Positions 36,450-43,928 of a stretch of 43,928 nt of DNA are shown here, in pieces. A model generated the notes under the pieces. That model worked only from the letters and a program-made list of their open reading frames with translations. It made no database searches and was not told where the DNA came from. How positions within the stretch are numbered: the stretch's first letter is position 1; the number at the start of each line of letters is the position of its first letter. The translations under genes were made by a program, and so were the position numbers. The stretch comes from Prolixibacteraceae bacterium (GTDB lineage Bacteria; Bacteroidota; Bacteroidia; Bacteroidales; Prolixibacteraceae): assembly GCA_028282705.1 (NCBI GenBank), contig JANQHI010000027.1, positions 1-43,928 on the forward strand, written 5' to 3'.

Positions 36450-38054
36450 ATGATGATAAGAAATAAGATTAGTGCAGTTGGCCTGCTGTTGGGGGCATTT
36501 TTATTTATAGTAAACATTAGTTTTGGGCAAGATGTCCAAATGAACCAACAAAAATTTGCCAGGTTATTGCGTTTGGTTGACAGCTATTATGTTGATTCAG
36601 CCAATGTTGAAAAGCTAACAGAAAAGGCCATAGTAAAGTTACTTGGCGAGCTTGACCCCCATTCTGTGTATATATCAAAAGAAGAGGTTGAACGCATGAA
36701 TGAACCACTGAAAGGAAGTTTTGATGGGATTGGGATTTCATTCAATATTTTTAAAGATACACTTTTGGTAACATCAACTATCCCTGGTGGCCCTTCAGAA
36801 AAAGTTGGGCTTAGGGCGGGTGACAGGATCATGAATGTGGATGGCAAAAACATTGCAGGCATTGGACTAAAAAACTCTGATGTGTTTGATATGTTGCGAG
36901 GTGAGAAAGGGACTACTGTAGAAATAAAAATACAGAGGAAAAATGTGGCAGAATTATTGGATTTCACCATTATCAGAGGGAAAATCCCTATCCACAGCCT
37001 TGATGCATCTTACATGATTGATGAATCAACTGGCTATATTAAACTAAACCGTTTTTCAGCAACCACTGCTAATGAATTCAGGAATGCTTTGGCTGAATTA
37101 AAGAAGGAACATGTTAAAAACCTTATCCTTGACTTACGCGGAAATGGGGGTGGTTACCTGAAAGCAGCTATTGAACTCTCTGATGAGTTTTTATCATATG
37201 GGCAACTGATTGTTTACACTGATGGTTTGAACCATGCAAAAAGGGAATACAATGCCTCTCAAAGGGGCAACTTTGAAAAAGGCAAATTAGCCATTTTGGT
37301 TGATGAAGGTTCTGCTTCTGCAAGTGAGATTGTTACAGGTGCTGTGCAGGATTGGGACCGTGGCATTGTATTGGGAAGGCGCTCATTTGGGAAAGGGCTG
37401 GTGCAACAGCCATTCAAATTGAATGATGGGGCTGTTGTCAGGCTTACCACTGCACACTATTATACCCCCAGTGGCAGGTGCATCCAAAAACCATATGAAG
37501 GAGTTGTAAATTACCGTGCTGACTATCAGGAAAGATTGAATAATGGTGAAATGTTCAGTGCTGACAGTGTTGAGTTTGATGAAGCCCAGAAATATGAAAC
37601 CTTGCAAAACCATCGCACTGTCTTTGGTGGGGGTGGCATCATGCCTGACATTTTCATCCCAATGGACACTTCTTCTTACTATCAGTATTTCAACAAGTTA
37701 AGAAGAAATAATATTTTAAATACTTATGCGCTTGAGTTTGTTGATAATAGCAGGGCAAAACTGGAAAAGAAATTCAAAACATTTGAAAAATTTAGTGCAG
37801 GTTTTTCTGTTGGCGATGAAATGATTGCAGAGGTAGTCGCCCAGGGGGAAAAAGAAAATATTGAGAAAGATGAAGAGAGCTTGAATGTTACAAAACCCAT
37901 GATGAAGAAGGAACTAAAAGCCCTGATTGCAAGGAATATTTTTTCACTCAGTGAATTTTACCAGGTATATTACAAGGATGATGAGGCTGTATTAAAAGCC
38001 TTAGAAGTAATAACAAGCAGGGAAGAATATTCAAGCCATTTAGTAGTGAACTGA
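36450..38054 (+). CDS. S41-family C-terminal processing peptidase (CtpA/Prc type)
   Basis: A 534-residue periplasmic or envelope serine protease. Signal peptide (about 1-26, ending ISFGQ), a short helical region, a PDZ domain (about 85-165, GIGISFNIFKDTLLV ... GPSEKVGLRAGDRIMNVDGK), and the S41 core with LILDLRGNGGGYL, the catalytic Ser in DEGSASASEIV and the catalytic Lys in GRRSFGKGLVQ. A C-terminal extension of about 130 residues follows (YQYFNKLRRNNILNTYALEFV), typical of Bacteroidota members. Such enzymes trim or degrade envelope proteins from the C-terminus. The second codon is also ATG and could be the start. Confidence 0.94.
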   Translation: MMIRNKISAVGLLLGAFLFIVNISFGQDVQMNQQKFARLLRLVDSYYVDSANVEKLTEKAIVKLLGELDPHSVYISKEEVERMNEPLKGSFDGIGISFNIFKDTLLVTSTIPGGPSEKVGLRAGDRIMNVDGKNIAGIGLKNSDVFDMLRGEKGTTVEIKIQRKNVAELLDFTIIRGKIPIHSLDASYMIDESTGYIKLNRFSATTANEFRNALAELKKEHVKNLILDLRGNGGGYLKAAIELSDEFLSYGQLIVYTDGLNHAKREYNASQRGNFEKGKLAILVDEGSASASEIVTGAVQDWDRGIVLGRRSFGKGLVQQPFKLNDGAVVRLTTAHYYTPSGRCIQKPYEGVVNYRADYQERLNNGEMFSADSVEFDEAQKYETLQNHRTVFGGGGIMPDIFIPMDTSSYYQYFNKLRRNNILNTYALEFVDNSRAKLEKKFKTFEKFSAGFSVGDEMIAEVVAQGEKENIEKDEESLNVTKPMMKKELKALIARNIFSLSEFYQVYYKDDEAVLKALEVITSREEYSSHLVVN

Positions 38055-38068
38055 TATAAAAGTTGGCA

Positions 38069-39208
38069 ATGCAAAAAGAAATGAAAGTTATATTATACTT
38101 ATTGATCTTGGTTCCGGTTTTTCTGCAAGCACAAAATAAAGGTATTTCTGGAAATGACAAAATAAAGGTGCTTGAATTAGATAACTCTATATTCAAGAAA
38201 GATAGATATTGGAGGGGTGCTGACGGAGCCGCTACTGTTGAATTAAATGAAGGCAGGGTTTTATGGCTCTTTAGTGATACTTTCATTGATCAAGATGGGA
38301 CAGGAAAAAGAGCCAATTCTAAAACAATGATTCGAAACAGCATTGCTATTCAAGATTCAAACGCATTAAAATCCGAATTGACTTACTATTATAAGGGAAC
38401 TAATCAAAAACCTGATGATTTTTTTAAAGTGCCCGGAAAAAATTGGTTCTGGACAGGCCATGGAATATTAGTTAAGGATAAACTTGTGATTTTTCTTATT
38501 GAGGAAACTTCAACAGGTTCAGGTATTGGTTTTGAAGCTATTGGATGGTATGTTGCTATAATTGATAATCCGAAAGACAGTCCAGAAAAATGGATTATAA
38601 AGTATGTCAAAGGTTCAGAAACCTTTGGGGTCATTGTTGGCTCTTCAGCAGTCTTACAAGACGAAAACTATGTTTATGCTTTTGGAGTAAAAGAACCTTC
38701 AACACATGAAACTTATTTGCTTCGTTTTGAAAAAGGAGAGTTAATAAACGGAGGCCTGTCAAATATAGAATGGTGGATCAATAATAAATGGGCAAACAAT
38801 GTTCAAAAGGAGCCAAAACCATCTTCACTTTTCATTGGCCAAACTGAATTTTCCGTGCACTATGACCAAAAATTAGAGAAATTTATCCAGGTACAGACTT
38901 ATGGTTTGGGGAAGGCTTCAATAGGATACAGGCTTGCAGATCAACTTTCTGGTCCCTGGTCTGAACCAGTATTATTCTATACCCCATCCTTAAAAGATAA
39001 CAAAGAATTTGTTTATACAGCGAATACGCACCCTGAATTAGAGTCAGATGGACTTATAATTACTTATAACATCAATAATGGAGATTTTGGTAAGTTGATT
39101 AGTAATGAAGAAATATATTTTCCAAAAATTATAAAACTAAATTTAATCAATAAACACAGTTACCAGCAATGTATAAAACAAATACATAAATATGGTGGAA
39201 CTTTTTAA
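38069..39208 (+). CDS. Exported DUF4185-like protein
   Basis: A 379-residue protein with a signal peptide (MKVILYLLILVPVFLQAQ, starting at residue 5) followed by RYWRGADGAATVELNEGRVLWLFSDTFI, the opening typical of DUF4185, a domain thought to adopt a beta-propeller fold and often found near carbohydrate-active enzymes. Later blocks (KNWFWTGHGI, GVIVGSSAVLQDENYVYAFG, FSVHYDQKLEKFIQVQTYG, GPWSEPVLFY) recall the blades of glycosidase-like propellers. ATG at 38069 or 38081 are both possible. Its 3' end overlaps pnuC by 17 bp. The function is unknown, and a glycan-binding or hydrolytic role is only a guess. Confidence 0.78.
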   Translation: MQKEMKVILYLLILVPVFLQAQNKGISGNDKIKVLELDNSIFKKDRYWRGADGAATVELNEGRVLWLFSDTFIDQDGTGKRANSKTMIRNSIAIQDSNALKSELTYYYKGTNQKPDDFFKVPGKNWFWTGHGILVKDKLVIFLIEETSTGSGIGFEAIGWYVAIIDNPKDSPEKWIIKYVKGSETFGVIVGSSAVLQDENYVYAFGVKEPSTHETYLLRFEKGELINGGLSNIEWWINNKWANNVQKEPKPSSLFIGQTEFSVHYDQKLEKFIQVQTYGLGKASIGYRLADQLSGPWSEPVLFYTPSLKDNKEFVYTANTHPELESDGLIITYNINNGDFGKLISNEEIYFPKIIKLNLINKHSYQQCIKQIHKYGGTF

Positions 39209-39797
39209 GGACTGGCTTTCAACTAACTACATAGAACTAGCAGGCTCCATTTTAGGGCTTTTGTACATTTTCTTCTCAATCCGCCAACATATACTTACCT
39301 GGCCAACAGGGTTGTTAACTTCTGCTCTATATGTATATGTATTTTTTATATCAAAGCTTTATGCTGATATGGGCTTGCAATCTTATTATGTTTTTATCAG
39401 CATATATGGCTGGTACTTTTGGATAAAGGGTGGGAACAAGGAAAAGAAAAAGGTCCAGGTCAGCAGGTTAAAAAAAGCATTGCTGCTAAAATTAGCCTTT
39501 GTTACTGTGGTGATCTATGCAATTATACTGTACATCTTATTGGAACATACTGATTCCCCTGTCCCCTATATGGATTCAATGACCACAGCCCTGAGTATTG
39601 TAGCAACCTGGATGCTGGCCAGGAAAATTATTGAGCATTGGGTCATTTGGGTCTTTGTTGATGCATTTTCTGTAGGACTATATATGTATAAAGGGTTATG
39701 GCCTACATCTGTTTTGTTTATTGTATATACTATTATGGCTATTGTTGGGTACTTTGAGTGGAAAAGGGATATGTATTCCTCCCTGGATAATACTTAA
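39192..39797 (+). CDS. pnuC: PnuC-family nicotinamide riboside transporter
   Basis: A 201-residue membrane protein with six or seven hydrophobic segments. PnuC patterns are LAGSILGLLYIFFSIRQHILTWPTGLL, the aromatic block YADMGLQSYYVFISIYGWYFW, and WVIWVFVDAFSVGLYMYKGL near the C-terminus. It imports nicotinamide riboside by facilitated diffusion. The metabolic trap is a kinase, which fits the NadR-like gene at 40744. It overlaps the DUF4185 gene by 17 bp. Confidence 0.93.
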   Translation: MVELFKDWLSTNYIELAGSILGLLYIFFSIRQHILTWPTGLLTSALYVYVFFISKLYADMGLQSYYVFISIYGWYFWIKGGNKEKKKVQVSRLKKALLLKLAFVTVVIYAIILYILLEHTDSPVPYMDSMTTALSIVATWMLARKIIEHWVIWVFVDAFSVGLYMYKGLWPTSVLFIVYTIMAIVGYFEWKRDMYSSLDNT

Positions 39798-39841
39798 CAA
39801 CCAATGTTTATTAGTTATACCTGATTTCCAAATTGTGAAAA

Positions 39842-39860
39842 TTTGCCTAATTTTGCCTAA
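39842..39860 (+). promoter_or_regulatory. Direct repeat overlapping the mntA promoter
   Basis: TTTGCCTAA occurs twice in register at 39842-39850 and 39852-39860 (10-bp period, about one helical turn). A TAATTTTG -7 box (39848-39855) spans the junction, and the mntA ATG is at 39881. Toxin-antitoxin operons are commonly autoregulated through such repeats, but no DNA-binding domain is visible in either protein. Confidence 0.4.
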
Positions 39861-39880
39861 AGCCATTAAAAAGGGCTACA

Positions 39881-40168
39881 ATGAGGATTGATAAAGAAAC
39901 AGCAGATTTTATAAAAACCGGGCTTGAAGGAATTGCTTCAGGTTCTAAAATATATTTATTTGGTTCAAGGGTAGATGATACAAAGAAAGGAGGAGATATT
40001 GACATTCTCTGGTTAACACCAATGAAAGTGCCTCAACATCTTATACGAAAATTCAGGGTAAATTTTTATAGAAACTTTGGTTGGCAAAAAATTGACATTG
40101 TGAATTTTAAATTAAGCGATCAGGATGTTTTTAAAGATATATCCCTTTCTAATGCAATAATGCTATGA
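39881..40168 (+). CDS. mntA: MntA-like minimal nucleotidyltransferase, antitoxin of HepT
   Basis: A 95-residue protein of the minimal nucleotidyltransferase (MNT) fold. The Gly28-Ser29-Arg motif (LFGSR) is followed nine residues later by Asp39-x-Asp41 (GGDIDILWL), with a third acidic residue at about Asp72 (KIDIVNF). MntA proteins neutralise a HEPN toxin by adding AMP to a Tyr beside its active site. The stop overlaps the next start by 4 bp (ATGA), as expected for a co-translated pair. The gene sits between pnuC and the NadR-like gene. Confidence 0.85.
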   Translation: MRIDKETADFIKTGLEGIASGSKIYLFGSRVDDTKKGGDIDILWLTPMKVPQHLIRKFRVNFYRNFGWQKIDIVNFKLSDQDVFKDISLSNAIML

Positions 40169-40635
40169 CTGATAAAGAAATCAAGACAATAAAATTACTT
40201 AACCAAAACTGGCAACTGTTATCAAAAAGTATTGATACATTAAAAAAATCAGTGCAAAAAGCAAAGGCTATTGGACAAAAAAAAGAGTACTCTTTTGAAG
40301 AAATGGAAACTTTTGATTCACTCACATCAAAATTTGGAAGGTCTTCTGATATTTTTACGCAGAAAATATTGCGTTCAATTTGGATGCTTTTACATGAAGA
40401 TTCTGTACCATTCATAGATTTACTCAACAAGGCAGAAAAAATGTCATTAATACAATCCTCTAACATTTTAATTGAAATAAGGGATTTACGTAACCAAATT
40501 GCCCACGAATATATAGCTGAAGCTATCCAGGAACTTATACCTGAAGTAATCAACTTAGTATATGAATTAGAAAAAAACATTCAGGTAACTTATAATTTTA
40601 TAAAAAAAAGAAAATGGTTATCAACTGAACCATAA
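40165..40635 (+). CDS. hepT: HepT-like HEPN ribonuclease toxin
   Basis: A 156-residue all-helical HEPN-domain protein. The active-site motif R-x4-H-x-Y is complete: Arg109 and His114 in LRNQIAHEY, with Tyr116 at the position that MntA modifies in characterised HepT systems. This predicts an RNase toxin that its upstream MNT partner keeps inactive by AMPylation. The gene overlaps mntA by 4 bp. After its stop a 108-bp non-coding gap precedes the NadR-like gene. Confidence 0.85.
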   Translation: MTDKEIKTIKLLNQNWQLLSKSIDTLKKSVQKAKAIGQKKEYSFEEMETFDSLTSKFGRSSDIFTQKILRSIWMLLHEDSVPFIDLLNKAEKMSLIQSSNILIEIRDLRNQIAHEYIAEAIQELIPEVINLVYELEKNIQVTYNFIKKRKWLSTEP

Positions 40636-40743
40636 CCATCTATCATCAAATAAAATACTAAAAAACTTCTTCCTATTAAAGGTATTTTTAGTTGAGAGCT
40701 TTCTAAAAAACCTTTAGCTGTTACTTAGTTAAGGTGTACTAAT

Positions 40744-41265
40744 ATGACAAAAGAACCCAAAATAATTGTAGTTACAGGTGCTGAATCAACAGGTAAATCA
40801 ACTTTAACGGAAGAATTGGCTGCTTACTTTGGAGTTAACCACTACCCTGAGTTTGCCAGGGAATATGTTACCAACTTAAAGGAAAGTTACACTTTTGGTG
40901 ATGTTGAATACATTGCCAATACCCAAATAAAACAATATGAGGAAGCCCTGAAGCCTGGGGCACCAATAGCTTTTTTTGATACATGGCTGGTCATTACCAT
41001 TATATGGATGGAAGTAGTTTTTAATAAAAAACCTTCTTGGCTGGCTGAATATATCAGGAATTCAAAAATTAGCCTGTTCCTGGTTTGTGATACAGACCTT
41101 CCCTGGGTAGCTGACCCTGTCCGTGAGAATGGGGGGGAGATGCGTGAAACCCTTCATAAAAAATACATTCAGGAAATCCAGGAAAATTCATTTCAATATA
41201 AAATTATAGGTGGTACAGGAAAGCAAAGGGTTCAAAATGCTTTGTCTGTTTTAAAAAAGCTTTAA
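40744..41265 (+). CDS. NadR-like ribosylnicotinamide kinase (P-loop)
   Basis: A 173-residue P-loop ATPase. Walker A is in VVTGAESTGKSTLTEELA (about 9-26), then HYPEFAREYV, FFDTWLVITIIWMEVVF and DTDLPWVADPVREN. These are the features of the C-terminal kinase domain of NadR; the N-terminal adenylyltransferase and helix-turn-helix domains are absent. It is likely to phosphorylate nicotinamide riboside to NMN after uptake by PnuC, encoded upstream. The MntA/HepT pair separates the two genes. Confidence 0.88.
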   Translation: MTKEPKIIVVTGAESTGKSTLTEELAAYFGVNHYPEFAREYVTNLKESYTFGDVEYIANTQIKQYEEALKPGAPIAFFDTWLVITIIWMEVVFNKKPSWLAEYIRNSKISLFLVCDTDLPWVADPVRENGGEMRETLHKKYIQEIQENSFQYKIIGGTGKQRVQNALSVLKKL

Positions 41266-41347
41266 CAATTGTAAGAACCCTAACCCCTATTAAGCTGTTA
41301 AGCTATTGATTACGTAATTTTACATAAGCCATATTAAAATTCTAACC

Positions 41348-42274
41348 ATGACAGAACAAGAATTTTCATCAAAAATCAACCACACAGTTGAAAGGTTATC
41401 AGACCCTGAAACCTATGATGTGGTATGCCATGAGCACAGGTTAGGAGAACCACTGCCTTCAATATTCAAGCTTCAGAAAATTGTAGATGTGATCAGGGAG
41501 ATTTTATTCCCAGGTTATTTTGGCAATACTTCACTGCGCCCAAACACAATAAAGCACTACATGGGTGTTTATGTTGACGAGCTATATGAATTGCTTAGTG
41601 AAGAAATACTGGCTGGCTTATGTTTTGAATGCCTTGACCAAAGTACCAATAAAGTTGAAAAGCATAGTAACATTGCAAAAAAGCTGGCTATGGAATTTAT
41701 TGAACACCTTCCTGAAATAAGGAGGATGTTAGTACTGGATGTTGAAGCTACATTCATTGGCGACCCTGCTGCTAAAAACTTTGGTGAAGTTATTTTTTGT
41801 TACCCAGCAATAAAAGCCATTACAAATTATCGTGTAGCGCACAGGTTATTCCAATTGGAAGTGCCACTAATACCACGTTTTATTTCAGAAATGGCACATA
41901 GCGAAACTGGTATTGATATCCATCCTAAAGCCCAAATTGGGGAAAGCTTTACAATAGACCATGGCACAGGTGTAGTTATAGGGTCAACCTGTATTATTGG
42001 GAATAAAGTTAAACTCTACCAGGGGGTTACGCTTGGGGCAAAAAGCTTTCCTCTTGATGGTGATGGGAACCCCATCAAAGGCATCCCACGCCACCCAATA
42101 GTTGAAGATGATGTGGTTATCTATGCAGGGGCAACCATCCTTGGGCGAATAACCATAGGAAAAGGGAGTGTTGTTGGAGGAAATGTTTGGGTTACGCGTG
42201 GCCTGCCTCCTGGCTCAAAAGTTATCCAGTCAAAACCTAAAGAAAGCCCTTTTATGGATGGAGCAGGGATCTGA
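41348..42274 (+). CDS. cysE: Serine O-acetyltransferase (CysE/EpsC type)
   Basis: A 308-residue enzyme that acetylates serine for cysteine synthesis. An N-terminal helical region (about 1-175) precedes the left-handed beta-helix of hexapeptide repeats: FTIDHGTGVVIGSTCIIGN, VKLYQGVTLGAKSF, VVIYAGATILGRITIG and VVGGNVWVTRGLPPGS. The conserved Asp-His in IDHGTG is present, and the end is SPFMDGAGI. It is somewhat longer than E. coli CysE, as for the Bacteroidota/EpsC subgroup. It complements the metA-metY genes elsewhere in the window, as both feed sulfur amino-acid synthesis. Confidence 0.94.
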   Translation: MTEQEFSSKINHTVERLSDPETYDVVCHEHRLGEPLPSIFKLQKIVDVIREILFPGYFGNTSLRPNTIKHYMGVYVDELYELLSEEILAGLCFECLDQSTNKVEKHSNIAKKLAMEFIEHLPEIRRMLVLDVEATFIGDPAAKNFGEVIFCYPAIKAITNYRVAHRLFQLEVPLIPRFISEMAHSETGIDIHPKAQIGESFTIDHGTGVVIGSTCIIGNKVKLYQGVTLGAKSFPLDGDGNPIKGIPRHPIVEDDVVIYAGATILGRITIGKGSVVGGNVWVTRGLPPGSKVIQSKPKESPFMDGAGI

Positions 42275-42323
42275 TGGTAAATAATCCCTGCTAATTTATA
42301 TTTTTGCACCCAAAAGCCTTATT

Positions 42324-43463
42324 GTGGAAAACTATACCATTACTGCAAAAACATTTGCCGGACTTGAGCCTGTCCTCGTAAAAGAAATTGAGGGCATTGG
42401 TGGGAAAAATATCCTGCCAGGAAGAAGGGCTGTTACATTCAATGGCTCTTTAAAACATATTTACAGGGCCAATTATTATTTTCGTACAGCTATAAGAGTG
42501 CTTAGGGAAATAAATCGTTTTACATTTACTAATGTTGACGATTTTTACAAAAAATGCAGGAGTATTCAATGGGGAGAAATTATGAATGAAACCCATGATT
42601 TTGCTGTTTTTAGCATAGTTTCCAACTCCAAAGATTTCAGGAATTCTATGTTTGCATCACTAAAAGTTAAAGATGCCATAGTTGATACTTTCCGCATAAA
42701 AACAGGGGTAAGGCCCAATGTAAATACTATTGATCCTGATATAATACTTAATGTACACATTGCCCAAAACAGGTGTATCATTTCTGTTGACAGTTCAGGG
42801 GAATCATTGCATAAAAGAGGTTATAGGATAGCTTCAGGCAATGCTCCTTTAAGCGAGGTCCTTGCTGCTGGCATGGTTATGCTTTCAGGATGGGATGGCA
42901 CATCTGATTTTATTGACCCCATGTGTGGCTCAGGAACACTGCCCATAGAGGCTGCATTGATAGCCACCAATACCCCTCCCGGGAAATTCAGGAAAGAGTT
43001 TGCCTTTGAAAAATGGGACGATTTTAACATGGATTTGTTTACATCTGTTGCAGAAGAGGCTAAACCAACCCAATTTAAGAAAACCATTTATGCCTCAGAT
43101 ATTTCCCAAAAAAATATGGGGTATGCCAAAGCAAATGCCAGGAATGCAAGGGTTTTTAATACCATCAAATTTGAAACTACTGATTTTAAAAAACTTGAAT
43201 TAAAAACCAATGGTGCTACCCTTATGATAAACCCTCCTTATGGGGAAAGGCTTATTGAGAAAAACCTTGTTGGGCTTTATGAAACTATTGGGGAAAGGTT
43301 TAAACATAAATTCCCCGGGAATGAAGCCTGGGTACTTTCATCTTCAATAGGACTTATGAAACATATTGGGTTAAAACCAGCCAAGAAGCAGGAGCTTTTT
43401 AATGGGGCTTTGCCTTGTACTTTCCGAAAATATGAGCTATTTCAAGGAAAAAGGACAAATTGA
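42324..43463 (+). CDS. RlmL/YcbY-type 23S rRNA methyltransferase (THUMP + UPF0020)
   Basis: A 379-residue RNA methyltransferase. The N-terminal part (about 1-160) carries a THUMP RNA-binding domain. The C-terminal Rossmann domain has DFIDPMCGSGTLPIEAALIA for SAM binding, YASDISQKNMGYAKANARNA, and the motif IV NPPYGERL typical of N2-guanine methyltransferases. It matches the N-terminal, RlmL-like half of E. coli RlmKL without the RlmK part. The start appears to be GTG at 42324. It is convergent with the frameshifted gene on the right. Confidence 0.93.
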   Translation: MENYTITAKTFAGLEPVLVKEIEGIGGKNILPGRRAVTFNGSLKHIYRANYYFRTAIRVLREINRFTFTNVDDFYKKCRSIQWGEIMNETHDFAVFSIVSNSKDFRNSMFASLKVKDAIVDTFRIKTGVRPNVNTIDPDIILNVHIAQNRCIISVDSSGESLHKRGYRIASGNAPLSEVLAAGMVMLSGWDGTSDFIDPMCGSGTLPIEAALIATNTPPGKFRKEFAFEKWDDFNMDLFTSVAEEAKPTQFKKTIYASDISQKNMGYAKANARNARVFNTIKFETTDFKKLELKTNGATLMINPPYGERLIEKNLVGLYETIGERFKHKFPGNEAWVLSSSIGLMKHIGLKPAKKQELFNGALPCTFRKYELFQGKRTN

Positions 43464-43489
43464 TGATATACTAAAGTATCAGGTTATTG

Positions 43490-43522
43490 CAAAAAAACAG
43501 GGCTCCACCAATTGAAACCCTG
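43490..43522 (-). terminator. Terminator of the right-edge minus-strand gene
   Basis: On the minus strand CAGGGTTTC (43522-43514) pairs with GGAGCCCTG (43506-43498), nine pairs including two G-U, around a 7-nt loop, followed by seven T residues. It lies about 35 bp after the stop at 43558. Confidence 0.85.
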
Positions 43523-43557
43523 CTTAAATGCCCATAAAGAGCCCCACTCACGCAATA

Positions 43558-43928
43558 TTATTTAATAACCAATTTCCCATTTAAAACAGCATCTTTATAC
43601 TGTGCTTTAACAATATAAACCCCTTCTTTCCAGCCACTGGTTTTTAATTTATAGCTTGTCTTTGAGCTTTTGCTTTTTCTCTTTTAACAATTGCCTTTGG
43701 GTATATACTTCCAAGCCCCATTCATTATTAGGGTTTAGGCTTCTCCCATCAGCACTTTCTATGGATATAACAGCTTCTTCTGTTGCAGGGTTTGGGGATA
43801 TGGACATCCTGTACCCACCAAAAACCATTACCATCTTCATGGCATAGCTGCCCCACCCACATGTATTCTGGGCTTTTGCAACAACCTGGTAAGCCCCTTC
43901 ATTGGTAAACGTTATGCTGGCATAATGC
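43558..43928 (-). pseudogene. C-terminus of a T9SS-secreted protein with frameshift, cut by window edge
   Basis: From the right edge the minus strand reads ITFTNEGAYQVVAKAQNTCGW (end of a PKD/Ig-like domain), then YRMSISPNPATEEAVISIES and WGLEVYTQRQLLKEKKQKLKDK, the start of a T9SS type A sorting domain. It then meets a TAA at 43649-43651. The remaining sorting-domain sequence, YKLKTSGWKEGVYIVKAQYKD to LVIK-stop, continues in another frame to 43558. Removing one base near 43651-43653 joins the two halves in the expected order, so the gene carries a one-base insertion here. It could be a real pseudogene or a sequencing error. The truncated product would lack the last part of the sorting signal and would probably not be secreted. 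Confidence 0.8.

Overview
The window is about 44 kb of AT-rich chromosome from a member of the Bacteroidota, probably a marine or anaerobic Bacteroidia/Cytophagia-type organism. The evidence is a fungal/animal-type (GT3) glycogen synthase, TonB receptors with carboxypeptidase-like and SusC/RagA-type plug domains, type IX secretion (T9SS) C-terminal sorting domains, and several promoters of the Bacteroidota form TTTG-N18..21-TAnnTTTG. No rRNA, tRNA, CRISPR array or intact insertion sequence was seen.

Layout. 1-353: the N-terminus of a DUF559-like gene leaving the left edge, a 20-nt perfect palindrome, and the terminator of the next operon. 354-5452 (minus): a small His-rich membrane protein plus TonB receptor, a hemerythrin-like protein plus LuxR regulator, and kdsA. 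5526-10434 (minus): a GH20 hexosaminidase lipoprotein and a TPR protein-rarA pair. 10550-18940 (plus): tag, a C1 (bleomycin-hydrolase type) peptidase, an outer-membrane protein, a PAP2 phosphatase, a GT2 glycosyltransferase, two tandem plug-only SusC-like proteins and glycogen synthase. 18945-21563 (minus): tcdA, tatD, elbB and a small membrane protein. 22046-22978: a Tat-exported aldo/keto reductase interrupted by one amber codon. 23062-26977 (minus): a methionine operon (divergent aspartate kinase, metY, metA). 27238-28767: guaA. 28768-36449: an RHS polymorphic-toxin locus bracketed by two imperfect direct repeats. 36450-43463 (plus): a CtpA-like protease, a DUF4185 protein, pnuC, an MntA/HepT-type toxin-antitoxin pair, a NadR-like kinase, cysE and an RlmL-like methyltransferase. 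43558-43928 (minus): the frameshifted end of a T9SS-secreted protein.

The most interesting observation is the roughly 250-nt leader of the methionine operon. Behind a near-consensus promoter it encodes an unannotated 31-residue peptide that ends Met-Pro-Thr-Met-Pro-Met-Cys-Met-Cys-stop. The stop codon lies at the edge of a sequence able to form alternative RNA pairings. This looks like a ribosome-mediated attenuator that senses Met (and perhaps Cys) supply. The genes downstream fit: MetA has Glu111, expected for acetyl-CoA use, and MetY uses O-acetylhomoserine with sulfide. cysE further along supplies the cysteine branch.

The second region of interest is the RHS locus. A 1943-residue SpvB/FG-GAP/RHS protein carries a 261-residue variable tip with an unfamiliar conserved-looking motif set. 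It is followed 4 bp later by a membrane-anchored BamE/SmpA-like small protein (candidate immunity) and preceded by a short T9SS-sorted companion. Other points are the MntA/HepT pair sitting between the NAD-salvage genes pnuC and nadR, a LuxR regulator whose receiver aspartate is replaced by glutamate, and two lesions (an amber codon and a frameshift) that need read-level confirmation.
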